Assembly (NCBI GenBank): GCA_026708015.1
Contig: JAPOVT010000054.1
Span: 1-64,000, forward strand
Length of the DNA stretch: 64,000 bases
DNA from: a bacterium
GTDB taxonomy: Bacteria; Actinomycetota; Acidimicrobiia; Acidimicrobiales; Bin134
Reading direction: 5' to 3'
The notes under the pieces were generated by a model, which saw only the letters and a list, made by a program, of their open reading frames with translations, was not told where the DNA came from and did no database searches. The translations under genes and the position numbers were made by a program. Each line of letters starts with the position of its first letter. The stretch's first letter is position 1. Shown piece after piece: positions 35,709 through 43,958 of the stretch.

Positions 35709-37010
35709 TTATTCAATTGCGGGAACCCCAGCCACGTCTTGATATTTGACTGGATTGCTTAGATCTTTCACCACCTTCTTCACCCAAGCTGCTGTGTAGC
35801 CGTATCCACCTAGCAATCGATCCCATTGACAGTAGCGATCATCTGTTTCTTCTGGGATATCTGATTTGCCAGGTGGTCGGACGCCATAGTACTTCCAGCA
35901 CAGGGTGTGCGTATGCATCGTAAAGCGGAACGGCAATTGCTCGGCGACTTGGTCTACTACTTCCGATGGCTTGAGTAGATCGGCAGATGCCACTGGTCTG
36001 ATTCTCACCCTAGTCACAACTTTCGTTTCAGGAAGCTGCGACGCGAATTCGGGGGTAACTTCTTCAGGCGTGATGAAATGTACGACCTCATCGGCTGATT
36101 GCTTCCGGTTCGCAGTGGTATGGACGAAGAAGATTCGACGAGTGTATTTCGGGCTCGTAATGACTTCGTCCTCTAATTCTGCACTGTGACGAGCCAGATA
36201 GCTTTGGATATCTTCGGGGAGTTGGCCCTGTGCTTTGCGTAAAGCTGACAAAGAGCCATCATTTCGGAATCCGCTTAGCTGCAACGGAACAGCCAGAAGC
36301 TCGCCAAGCGCTGCGCCCTGGCCGAACTCTTTGATTAGAATATCCTCAAAGTTGAGAAGCATCGCTTGAGATTTGCCGACGGTCTGATTGTCGAGTGCTG
36401 GCAAATACCGATGGGCGATCTGATTCCTAAGCCCGATGAAGAAGTCTAGATTCGCGCGAACAGGCCGATTGTCTTTGCCGCTCAGCGCGAGTTCCACTAG
36501 CTCCCAGGTGCCCAGAACCTTTACTCGCCCCCCTATCAATACCTCATTCCCATCATCGTCGCGCTCGTAGTAGTCAGTCCCCGAACGCTCCAGCAAGGCT
36601 TGGAGCAGTGAATTCCACGCTCCGATCATCAGGACGACGAAGGCCTCTGTCCTATATCCCGCTAGCGGGTCGTTGTAGATCCGGATCGCCGCTAGGGCAC
36701 TCTCTCTAGCATTCGCGAGCAGGCGATACTCCTCACCGAGGTCGCCATCCCCTCCGGGTGAAATCCCGTTGGCGCGCAGGACTGCTTCTAATTCCTCGAT
36801 TCGGATGCTCTGACGCGACCGTCGTTCCGTATCTTCGCCTGTCCACCTCTTGACAAACGTTGTGAAGACCTTGCCATGCGCGGTCGTGTTGCTGAAGTAC
36901 TCCTCCTCCAGCCTCGACTTCGGCTCGCCGTTCCTCCACCGGTTGTACATCTCGGTTGCGATCTGGATGTGCTCTTGATCATTGGCCCGCTCGTTGTCGT
37001 TATCTTCCAC
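35709..37010 (-). CDS. DUF3644 domain protein with HEPN-type motif
   Basis: A 433-residue protein from GTG 37010 behind an AAGGAAGAG ribosome site. A DUF3644 domain spans about residues 100-215: RESALAAIRIYNDPLAGYRTEAFVVLM (here about 102-128) and IGLRNQIAHRYLPALDN. The segment R195-N-Q-I-A-H200 is the RX4H motif of HEPN ribonucleases. The C-terminal half has an EVTPEFASQLPETKV stretch and a Trp/Tyr-rich end. DUF3644 proteins are mostly found in defence islands but have no agreed activity. Its neighbour on the left is the convergent Fic gene. Confidence 0.82.
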   Translation of the reverse strand: MEDNDNERANDQEHIQIATEMYNRWRNGEPKSRLEEEYFSNTTAHGKVFTTFVKRWTGEDTERRSRQSIRIEELEAVLRANGISPGGDGDLGEEYRLLANARESALAAIRIYNDPLAGYRTEAFVVLMIGAWNSLLQALLERSGTDYYERDDDGNEVLIGGRVKVLGTWELVELALSGKDNRPVRANLDFFIGLRNQIAHRYLPALDNQTVGKSQAMLLNFEDILIKEFGQGAALGELLAVPLQLSGFRNDGSLSALRKAQGQLPEDIQSYLARHSAELEDEVITSPKYTRRIFFVHTTANRKQSADEVVHFITPEEVTPEFASQLPETKVVTRVRIRPVASADLLKPSEVVDQVAEQLPFRFTMHTHTLCWKYYGVRPPGKSDIPEETDDRYCQWDRLLGGYGYTAAWVKKVVKDLSNPVKYQDVAGVPAIE

Positions 37011-37237
37011 GGCTCTTCCTTGGCTGTCTCAGGCCGACTGCCTGAGCACGTCAGAAACAGGGAAGCCTGGCGGTCCAATATTACAAGGGTGGAAGTTACT
37101 TCAAAACCGCTTTCTGCCTCGAGGACCGGCTAGCCGCAGCGTGGTCCCGTAGAAGCGGGCCTCAACGTACCGCTACCTCTCCCAACAAGCGTCCAGCGTC
37201 TCCATTTAGGCCTTCGACCAGGTACATTGGGCTCAAA

Positions 37238-37639
37238 ATGCAGCAGACAAATGACCAAGGGAACCTCTACGAGGGCCAGCCACGCGACGACAAAGGACGA
37301 TACGCCTCTTGGGGCCTGGCGGGAGACGGCATCACGGAATCCGCAGACGTGCTTGAGCAACAGCTCGATGGCGGCACCACAGCCGAAATCGTGACATCCG
37401 CTCAAAAGCTCGCGGCCGCCGTCAATCGCGTGCCAACCATTACCCCAGCCGAAGCCCGACAAATCTTGTCCGTCATCAACTCCTTCGGCGCCGGGCCAAT
37501 CCCAACCGACATTTGGCTCGACCTCGACCGAGCGTGCCGCAACGCATCCCCATCTGCCAAAGACCAACGAGTCACCATCGACAAGAAACGCTTAACCTCC
37601 CGAGCCCAACGAGACAGGTCGGAAATCAACAGGCAGTAG
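37238..37639 (+). CDS. Small hypothetical protein
   Basis: A 133-residue acidic-to-neutral soluble protein. It begins MQQTNDQGNLYEGQPRDDKG and has a helical centre (ADVLEQQLDGGTTAEIVTSA, AEARQILSVINSF) and a basic tail rich in Arg/Lys (RVTIDKKRLTSRAQRDRSE). No family is recognised. The frame is far more protein-like than the opposite strand, which supports it as a gene. TACATT lies 9 nt upstream of the ATG, a loose match to the leaderless -10 pattern. It sits in the accessory island between the DUF3644 and NYN genes and is convergent with the small pair at 37646-38021. Confidence 0.5.
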   Translation: MQQTNDQGNLYEGQPRDDKGRYASWGLAGDGITESADVLEQQLDGGTTAEIVTSAQKLAAAVNRVPTITPAEARQILSVINSFGAGPIPTDIWLDLDRACRNASPSAKDQRVTIDKKRLTSRAQRDRSEINRQ

Positions 37640-37645
37640 ATGGCG

Positions 37646-37870
37646 TCAGCAGTCCGCCAGCCTGTCCAAGATCTCCTTGTGGTGCCTGAGATTCCGCTTC
37701 AGCCGTTCCTGGAACCCGGGGTCGCGGCGACGCGTCTCTACGAGCTCAAGGAGAGTAGGGCGGGATGTTGAGGGGGTCTCTGGAGGACTGGGAACCGGCC
37801 CCTTGAGCTTGCCCTCCTCCGAGTGCTCGGATGTCGGCCCTTTCGGAGCCTCACAAGATGATGTCGACAT
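37646..37870 (-). CDS. Small charged protein, possible antitoxin-like partner
   Basis: A 74-residue protein. A disordered Ser/Pro/Glu-rich first half (to about residue 40) is followed by a highly charged helix LLELVETRRRDPGFQERLKR and NLRHHKEILDRLADC. The helix resembles the C-terminal part of small actinobacterial antitoxins. Its start overlaps the end of the 56-residue gene by 20 bp, so the two form a tight operon. No function can be given from sequence alone. Confidence 0.5.
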   Translation of the reverse strand: MSTSSCEAPKGPTSEHSEEGKLKGPVPSPPETPSTSRPTLLELVETRRRDPGFQERLKRNLRHHKEILDRLADC

Positions 37871-38021
37871 AGCCGCCGCCGAATTTCTCTACCAGGTAGT
37901 CCGTGGCGGCCTTTTCCGCCTCGGCCCACGTCGAGTGAGTTGAGTCCGGATAGTGGGCGCTCGGTGCCCGCACCTCCCACAGATCATCGCGCTTTCTCAC
38001 CACCAAGCGTTTCTCTGGCAT
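37851..38021 (-). CDS. 56-residue DUF2188-like protein
   Basis: This short gene starts at ATG 38021 and ends at 37851. It reads MPEKRLVVRKRDDLWEVRAP at the start, then a Thr-Trp-Ala-Glu-Ala-Glu helix and an AATDYLVEKFGGGYVDI ending. A beta hairpin with a conserved Trp, then a helix, then a final strand is the DUF2188 pattern of small single-domain proteins. It is the first gene of a two-gene minus-strand unit (the 74-residue gene overlaps it by 20 bp). It is divergent from the NYN ribonuclease gene, and the two start codons are 57 bp apart. Confidence 0.6.
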   Translation of the reverse strand: MPEKRLVVRKRDDLWEVRAPSAHYPDSTHSTWAEAEKAATDYLVEKFGGGYVDIIL

Positions 38022-38078
38022 ATCAACTCATTTCGATATATTAGAAGAATTGCCGTTAACCCACTATACACTGCCACG

Positions 38079-38729
38079 ATGCGAGTCGGGGCCTACATTG
38101 ATGGCCTGAACCTCTACTACGGAGGCCGCCACCTGTGCGGTCGAGGCACCCCTGGATGGCGCTGGCTGGACGTTCCGAAGCTTGTTGAGCTTCTGGTCAG
38201 CCGCAACAAGGACTGGATTGACCAGCAGGCCGTGGTACATCGCATCGCATACTGCTCAGCGATGATCGACGGCGTTCCCGACGCCCATGCACCCCAAAGG
38301 CAGCGGACATACTTGGCAGCGCTCGAAGCAGACTCGCGGGTCGCTATCGAACTCGGGACCTTTGTCAACCGCAACGTCAAGGGCATCGACGTCTCAACTG
38401 GGGCAATTCAAACCGTCCAAGTGCCCGAAGAGAAGGGGTCCGACGTAAATGTGGCCTCACATCTCTTGATCGATGTCCTGACTCACAGGATCGACGCCGC
38501 CGTCTTGATTACCAATGACAGCGATCTACGCCTGCCAGCCCAGCGCGCTCGGGACCACCTGCCGCTGGGCACTGTCAACCCCAGAGGCACCCCAACCGCA
38601 CAAGCACTGCGAGGCCGACCCGACGACGGCGCTAGCGGGCACTGGTGGTACTCCCTAACCGCCGAAGACTTCTTCTCATGCCAACTCTCCGACGCGGTTG
38701 GCGAGCACCGGAAGCCAGCGGGTTGGTAG
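38079..38729 (+). CDS. NYN domain protein (predicted endoribonuclease)
   Basis: A 216-residue NYN/PIN-like domain. VGAYIDGLNLYYGGRHL holds the first catalytic Asp. EEKGSDVNVASHLLIDVLTHRI holds the second Asp, and AAVLITNDSDLRLPAQRARD the third and the Asn. These residues form the metal-binding site of NYN RNases. The protein would cleave RNA, consistent with other RNase-type genes in this island. The open frame runs 42 codons further upstream, but the ATG at 38079 has TACACT 6 nt before it (38067-38072) and matches the family start. Confidence 0.85.
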   Translation: MRVGAYIDGLNLYYGGRHLCGRGTPGWRWLDVPKLVELLVSRNKDWIDQQAVVHRIAYCSAMIDGVPDAHAPQRQRTYLAALEADSRVAIELGTFVNRNVKGIDVSTGAIQTVQVPEEKGSDVNVASHLLIDVLTHRIDAAVLITNDSDLRLPAQRARDHLPLGTVNPRGTPTAQALRGRPDDGASGHWWYSLTAEDFFSCQLSDAVGEHRKPAGW

Positions 38730-38783
38730 TCGCCACGTTAGAAATTCAGCCCAAATATTGCTGGCATCGACCTATCGCTGGCG

Positions 38784-38839
38784 GTACAGTGCTTGTACCC
38801 ACCCGGTGCTCACCTAGGGAGTCGAAAGCTCACCTAGGG
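38784..38839. repeat. Short inverted and direct repeats 3' of the NYN and helicase genes
   Basis: GGTAC-N7-GTACC forms an inverted repeat at about 38782-38798. The 12-mer GCTCACCTAGGG recurs at 38808-38819 and 38828-38839, exactly 20 bp apart, and contains the palindrome CCTAGG. Both lie in the 160-bp gap between the ends of the convergent NYN and helicase genes. They could be terminator stems or protein sites, and no function is evident. Confidence 0.45.
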
Positions 38840-38889
38840 TGTGCCGGGTCTTTCTGTTGTGGGCGCCCAAGACACTGGATATCTGCTGG

Positions 38890-41800
38890 TCAGCAGGGGT
38901 CTTGGGCGACTTCCAGAAGATCGGCGACAGTGAGAGGTACGCCGGGTTGGGCGAAGTGGAGGGTGACATCTCGGAAGGGGTCGACTAGGTATCGCACGGT
39001 GGGGGGTTCGGTGGGATCGTCAGGGACGGAGACTACGGCTAAGCGCCAGTGCTCGGGGAGAGATTTGGCTTTGCTGATTTGCTGGGCGCTGATGTGGATT
39101 TCGGTGGTACGGGGGAGGTGGCCTTTGACTTCGATGAAGTAGTGGGTGCCGGTGTCGGGGTCGATGGAAAGCACGTCGTAGCCGGGATTGCTGTGGGCCT
39201 GGGCCTCAGGGTTACGGCCGAGGGCTCGCTCGGCTTCTAGGACGGCGGCAACGGCTCGACGGTCGGTCTCCATCTTGTCGGCAGTTTCTTCGGGGTCGGG
39301 AGGTGTGCCTCGGAACTGATCGATGAGTCCTCGAGGAACCACGATTGCCGCACCGACAATGTTGGGCGGGCTGTTGTGGAGGTCGCTTTCTCGGTCTAGA
39401 TCGAGCCGCCGGCGGGTTAGCCGAGTGGCCAATTCGTCGGCCCGAGCCCGGGCTCGACCGGAATTGATCCGGGGTTTTTGGCCGGCCAACTCCTGTCTCT
39501 TCAACTCCTCGGCCCGCTGGTCCCAGTAGCGGATCTCCGCTTCGAGACGCTCTCGAACAGCCTCGCTGACCTTAGCCACTCGAGCTTCAGTGACACGGTG
39601 GATTTCTTCGAAGTGCGGCTGAGACAGGTGCTCGATGGCCCAGATCTTGGCCGTCTCCTCAGCAGTGTGATCGGCCCAGTCCAAGTCGAGATGGCCTTCG
39701 AGCAGCGTTCGGTCTTCATCAGTCAGCGGGGCGTAGCCGATATATGGCTCATTACCAGCGTTCTGGGCGTTTCCTTGTTGGTCGATCTCTACATACTGGA
39801 ACCGCCGGGATACCACTTGGCGATGCCCGTGGACCTGTCGTCCGTCGGTGACAGAGTGATCGAGGTACACCAGCAGGCGTGGCTCGGTTGACTGGTCTTG
39901 GGGGTCGGTCAAGGTCGCACCCCGAAACAGCGTGTGCTCATGGTCGGCGAGCACTTTGTTGATGACTGCGGTGAGTAGCGGGGTGCCCGGTGAGATCAGC
40001 TCGGCCCGGTCACCTCCATCGAATTGGACGAAGGCCTTGTCGAAAGTGACCCGTTCGTAGCGGTCGTGTACCGGGCCGAGATTGGAATCGGCAAACGAGC
40101 GGACCGAGGATGGGATGCGGGTTATCTCGTATCGGCCCCTCTCCCGACCGGTGATGCGCCCTCCATATTGGCGAAGAGCCTCGGAGAAGAACCCGTGGAC
40201 AAACCACGGTTGCAGCTTGCGGGCCCGAGCCCGTTCCATGTCCCCTTTGATCTTGTCGTTGAGCGCCGGATCGGCGAGACCTCCGACGAAGGCCCTCTCT
40301 TTCAGCACGTCCTCAAGCTGCTTGCCGATGTCGCCTTCGATGACTTCTTGCATGTATTCGAGGTGGGCAGGATCGTCGTCGGCAGTGATGGCCTTGAGCA
40401 GGAGTTCTTGGAGTGAGGTGTTGATATGGGAGTCCCCCAGCACGTCGTACACCTGGTCGCCATACACACCCCGCTGCTGCTCGATCTTCTCGAACAGCCG
40501 GGTGAACACCACTCCCTCCCTGGTCTGGTGGGCGACCATGTTCCACAGATGGCAAGGCCGCTGCTGACCGATGCGGTGGATGCGGCCAAACCGCTGCTCG
40601 ATGCGGTTCGGGTTCCACGGCAGGTCGTAGTTGACCATCATGTTGGCCACTTGGAGGTTCACACCCTCGCCGGCGGCGTCGGTGGCCACCAGCACCCGAA
40701 CCGTGGGGTCGACTCGGAACCGGTCTTGAATGGCCCGGCGGTCGTGGCGCTTGATGCCACCATGGATGACCGCCACCGTCTCGGGACGGCCCAGCTCAGC
40801 AGTGATCCGCTCGGCCACGTAGTCGAGGGTGTCTTTGTGCTCGGAGAACACGATCAGCTTGCACGGGCCTGCTGGCGCATCGTCGCCGTCGGGATTCTCG
40901 CCCTTGCCGGTTCGGAACTGCTCTGACCGCAGCAGACCCCGAAGCTGAATCCACTTGGTGTCTTCTCCGCTGGTCCGCACCGTGTCGGCCAGCTTGACCA
41001 GACCTCCCAGCTCAACCACTTCTGCCTCGATCTCCTCGGCGGTGGCAGAAGCGGTGGCGGCGTCGATGACGTGGTCTTCAAGCTCTTCGAGCTCCACGTC
41101 GTCGAAGTTGTCGAAATCGAAGTCTTCCAGGTCGGCGAACCGCACTCCCCTGGGCAGGTCCGCTACTGGCACGGGTTTGCCCCCCGCAGTCAGACGACGC
41201 AGTTCGGAGGCTTGCTCGGAGAGCCGGTCGCGGCGCCGGCGCAGGGAGTGGTAGATGGCCGCCGGTGATGAAGCCAGCCGGCGCTGTAGTGCGGCAAGAG
41301 CGAACCCGAAAATGATCCCCCGGCGGCGGTCCCCCTCCTCCTGCATCCGAGAGGCCCGGTCCATGCCGCTGCGCACATAGTCGGAAACCGCCTCGTACAA
41401 CTCCTGTTCGGGTTCAGACAGCTCGAAGTTGACGCTGTGGGCGAATCGCTGAGGAAACAGCCGGCGTCCTTCAAATGTGGTCAAGTTCTCCTTCACCAAC
41501 CGGCGCATCACGTCGTCGGTCTCGGGCAATTCGTTATCCCGAAGACGCCCGGCAAACCGCTCAGGATCGATGAGGGTCATGAAGGCCAAAAAGTCCTCGT
41601 TCTTGCCGTTGTGAGGGGTGGCCGACAACAGCAGGAAATGGCGGGCTCGGTCGCGCAGCACCTCGCCCAGCTCGAAGCGCCTGGTCTTGCGCAACTCGTC
41701 GCCGTAGAGGTGAGCCGACATCTTGTGGGCCTCGTCGACGATCACCAAGTCCCAGTCGGCCAGCTTGAGCTTTTCGATGAGATCCTCGGCCCGTGACAGT

Positions 41801-42426
41801 TGGTCGACCCGGGCCACCAACAGGTTCTTCTCCAGAAATGGGTTGCCGGTGCGCGACGCCTCCACCGCCGAGCGCGACATCAACTCGAAGCTGAGGCCGA
41901 ACTTGTCCCATAACTCGTCTTGCCACTGCTCCACCAGGCTGCCGGGGGCGACTATGAGACAGCGGGCCACATCGCCTCGCAGCATCAGCTCTCTAATCAG
42001 CAGCCCCGACATGATGGTCTTGCCCGCTCCGGGATCGTCGGCCAGCAGGAACTTGAGCGGGCGCTGTTCTAAGAAACGGTTGTAGACGGCATCGATCTGG
42101 TGGGGGTAAGGCTCGATGTTGGAGGTGTCCACTGCGGCGTATGGGTCGGCCAAGTGCGCCGACTGCATGCGGCGGGCCTCAGAGGCCAGGCGAAACGCCG
42201 CTCCGTCGGCATCGAATGACCACCGCTGCTCGGAGACCTCCTGGATCCGGGCAAGATCGTCGAGCGTGACGATGCGCTCGCCGAGACCTCCGTTAGCCGA
42301 ACGATAGGTAAGGGTGGCCGACCCCGTTCCATGGACGTCTACGGCCACGACGGTCACATCGCCATCGGCCACCACTCCCGACAGCCGTTTGCCGACAGTG
42401 AGTTCGTCGAACTCCAGGCCAGTCAT
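38890..42426 (-). CDS. SNF2-type helicase with C-terminal DUF3883 nuclease-like domain (DrmD-like)
   Basis: About 1,178 residues from ATG 42426. Motif I is LLADDPGAGKTIMSGLL (about residues 128-144) and motif II is VIVDEAHKMS (DEAH, about 228-237). LLLSATPHNGKNEDFL, KLIVFSEHKDTLDYVAERI, VLVATDAAGEGVNLQVANMM and FGRIHRIGQQRP are SNF2 helicase motifs III to VI. The C-terminus (about 1070-1130) reads YDVLSIDPDTGTHYFIEVKG, with an Asp and an ExK suited to a PD-(D/E)XK-like site (DUF3883). Such helicases act in DISARM-related and DUF499/DUF1156 defence loci. A GTG at 42435 is possible, but TAGCGT sits 7 nt before the ATG. It starts 24 bp from the divergent SDR start. Confidence 0.9.
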   Translation of the reverse strand: MTGLEFDELTVGKRLSGVVADGDVTVVAVDVHGTGSATLTYRSANGGLGERIVTLDDLARIQEVSEQRWSFDADGAAFRLASEARRMQSAHLADPYAAVDTSNIEPYPHQIDAVYNRFLEQRPLKFLLADDPGAGKTIMSGLLIRELMLRGDVARCLIVAPGSLVEQWQDELWDKFGLSFELMSRSAVEASRTGNPFLEKNLLVARVDQLSRAEDLIEKLKLADWDLVIVDEAHKMSAHLYGDELRKTRRFELGEVLRDRARHFLLLSATPHNGKNEDFLAFMTLIDPERFAGRLRDNELPETDDVMRRLVKENLTTFEGRRLFPQRFAHSVNFELSEPEQELYEAVSDYVRSGMDRASRMQEEGDRRRGIIFGFALAALQRRLASSPAAIYHSLRRRRDRLSEQASELRRLTAGGKPVPVADLPRGVRFADLEDFDFDNFDDVELEELEDHVIDAATASATAEEIEAEVVELGGLVKLADTVRTSGEDTKWIQLRGLLRSEQFRTGKGENPDGDDAPAGPCKLIVFSEHKDTLDYVAERITAELGRPETVAVIHGGIKRHDRRAIQDRFRVDPTVRVLVATDAAGEGVNLQVANMMVNYDLPWNPNRIEQRFGRIHRIGQQRPCHLWNMVAHQTREGVVFTRLFEKIEQQRGVYGDQVYDVLGDSHINTSLQELLLKAITADDDPAHLEYMQEVIEGDIGKQLEDVLKERAFVGGLADPALNDKIKGDMERARARKLQPWFVHGFFSEALRQYGGRITGRERGRYEITRIPSSVRSFADSNLGPVHDRYERVTFDKAFVQFDGGDRAELISPGTPLLTAVINKVLADHEHTLFRGATLTDPQDQSTEPRLLVYLDHSVTDGRQVHGHRQVVSRRFQYVEIDQQGNAQNAGNEPYIGYAPLTDEDRTLLEGHLDLDWADHTAEETAKIWAIEHLSQPHFEEIHRVTEARVAKVSEAVRERLEAEIRYWDQRAEELKRQELAGQKPRINSGRARARADELATRLTRRRLDLDRESDLHNSPPNIVGAAIVVPRGLIDQFRGTPPDPEETADKMETDRRAVAAVLEAERALGRNPEAQAHSNPGYDVLSIDPDTGTHYFIEVKGHLPRTTEIHISAQQISKAKSLPEHWRLAVVSVPDDPTEPPTVRYLVDPFRDVTLHFAQPGVPLTVADLLEVAQDPC

Positions 42427-42433
42427 CCGGGCC

Positions 42434-42443
42434 ACGCTACCCT
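42434..42443. promoter_or_regulatory. Overlapping divergent -10 elements (helicase / SDR)
   Basis: The top strand reads ACGCTACCCT. TACCCT (42438-42443) ends 6 nt before the SDR ATG at 42450. The same T42438-A42439 step starts TAGCGT on the minus strand (42439-42434), ending 7 nt before the helicase ATG at 42426. Two leaderless promoters would share one TA. This resembles the divergent element at 25,162. Confidence 0.6.
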
Positions 42444-42449
42444 GCGACC

Positions 42450-43355
42450 ATGAGCAAGAGGCTTGATGACAAAGCGGCGATGGTGACGGGGGCAGGCAAT
42501 GGCATTGGGCGGGCTATTGCGCTGTTGTTGGCCGAGCATGGGGCGCAGGTGGTGGTGAACGACCTGGGGACCGATGAGCAGGGTGACGGGACTGACGCCT
42601 CTCATGCGGCTCGGACGGTGGCCGACATCGAGGCTGACGGGGGGACGGCGGTGGCCAACCACAGCGACGTGGCCACTTTTGAGGGGGCTGGAGCGGTGGT
42701 GCAGCAGACGGTGGACGCCTACGGGCGCATCGACATCGCGGTGAACTGCGCCGGAGCGGCCATCGAGGGATCGATATACGAGATGGCGCCCGAGCTGTAC
42801 CACAAGACCATCGCCTTGCAGATGTCCCAGAAGTGGTTCATCGCCCGCCACGCGGTGCCGCAGATGGTGGCCCAGGGCTGGGGCCGGGTGGTGAACACCA
42901 CCTCGCACGGGGCGCTGGGCGATTTGGGCCAGCCAGCCTTCGCGGCGGCCATGGGCGGGGTGATCTCCATGACCAAAGCGCTGGCCACCGAGACGGCGGG
43001 AACCGGTGTGACCGTGAACTGCCTGGCGCCGGGGGCGGCAACCCGGCTGCACGCCAAGACACACGACGACTTCAAGGCTTGGCACGAGCAGGGCATCATC
43101 GACGACGAGATGTGGCAGAGCTACCTCACCACTCCCCCGCCCGAGTACGTGGCCCCCGCGGTCGTTTGGCTGTGTACCGATGCCGCCGACTACATCAGCG
43201 GCCACGTAGTCCACGCGGCCGGCGGTCAGGTAGCGGTGTTCAATGAGCTGCGGGAGGAGCGGGCCATCTACCGGGGCGACCACGCCCAGGTCGACCCCTG
43301 GACCCTGGACGAGCTCGACCACCTGTTCCCCCGCAATCTTCTGCCCCGGCCCTGA
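42450..43355 (+). CDS. SDR family protein lacking the catalytic Tyr and Lys
   Basis: 301 residues. The cofactor motif MVTGAGNGIGRAIALLLAEHG, the VNDLGTDEQGDG segment and the VNCAGAAIEG block are those of an SDR, possibly of the 3-hydroxyacyl-CoA dehydrogenase type. The expected YxxxK is missing. Ser152 is present in NTTSHGALG, but the aligned segment QPAFAAAMGGVISM has Phe164 and Met168 instead of Tyr and Lys. The enzyme may be inactive, or use another general acid, or act as a partner subunit. A -10 TACCCT 6 nt upstream gives a leaderless start. It is divergent from the helicase gene. Confidence 0.83.
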   Translation: MSKRLDDKAAMVTGAGNGIGRAIALLLAEHGAQVVVNDLGTDEQGDGTDASHAARTVADIEADGGTAVANHSDVATFEGAGAVVQQTVDAYGRIDIAVNCAGAAIEGSIYEMAPELYHKTIALQMSQKWFIARHAVPQMVAQGWGRVVNTTSHGALGDLGQPAFAAAMGGVISMTKALATETAGTGVTVNCLAPGAATRLHAKTHDDFKAWHEQGIIDDEMWQSYLTTPPPEYVAPAVVWLCTDAADYISGHVVHAAGGQVAVFNELREERAIYRGDHAQVDPWTLDELDHLFPRNLLPRP

Positions 43356-43379
43356 TGCCCGGCTAGGCCGCCCCCGCGG

Positions 43380-43958
43380 TCAGAGGACGTGCTGGCAGAC
43401 CCAACGGTGCATGGCGATGCCGGAGGCCACCCCCGCGTTGATGGAGCGGGTGGAGCCGAACTGGGTTATGGCCAACACCGCCTCACAGGCCTCCACCGCC
43501 TCGGACGACAGGCCGGGGCCCTCTTGGCCGAACAGCAGCACACAGCGCTCGGGCAGCGAATAGCCCTCGATGGGCTCGGTGCCGGGGCCGTTGTCGATGC
43601 CCAGGATCGGCAGCTCGGCCTCAGCGGCCCAGGCGACCAGGTCGTCCAGCTCCGGGTGGTGCAGCACATGGAGGTAGCGGTCGGTGACCATGGCCCCCCG
43701 ACGGTTCCAGCGCCGCCTACCCACGATGTGGACCGCGGCGGCCCCGAAGGCGTTGGCGTTGCGGACCATGGTCCCGATGTTGAGGTCGTGCTGCCAGTTC
43801 TCCACCGCCACATGGAACCCGTGGCGGCGGTCGTCCAAGTGGGCCACGATGGCCTCGTGGTGCCAAAAGCGGTAGGCGTCCACCACATTGCGGGTGTCGC
43901 CTTCCTCGATCAGCTCGGGATCGAGGTGGGGCGGGAGGCGCTCAGTCCAGCGGCGCAC
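43380..43958 (-). CDS. TrmH family (SPOUT) RNA methyltransferase
   Basis: About 192 residues. The trefoil-knot blocks are seen: VENWQHDLNIGTMVRNANAFGA (here about 50-70), VHIVGRRRWNRRGAM, ERCVLLFGQEGPGLS and LAITQFGSTRSINAGVASGI. The enzyme moves a methyl group from SAM to a ribose 2'-OH of tRNA or rRNA. The open frame extends far upstream but only as a shadow of the acyl-CoA dehydrogenase. The chosen GTG at 43958 overlaps that gene's end by 17 bp, and TTG 43967 is an alternative. Its link to the neighbouring catabolic genes is likely only positional. Confidence 0.88.
   Translation of the reverse strand: MRRWTERLPPHLDPELIEEGDTRNVVDAYRFWHHEAIVAHLDDRRHGFHVAVENWQHDLNIGTMVRNANAFGAAAVHIVGRRRWNRRGAMVTDRYLHVLHHPELDDLVAWAAEAELPILGIDNGPGTEPIEGYSLPERCVLLFGQEGPGLSSEAVEACEAVLAITQFGSTRSINAGVASGIAMHRWVCQHVL

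Noticed and set aside
26572-42426. Classical DISARM or BREX system
   Set aside because: drmA, drmB, drmC, pglZ, brxC and brxL-type genes are not present in the window; only DrmD-like helicase and a methyltransferase overlap in type.
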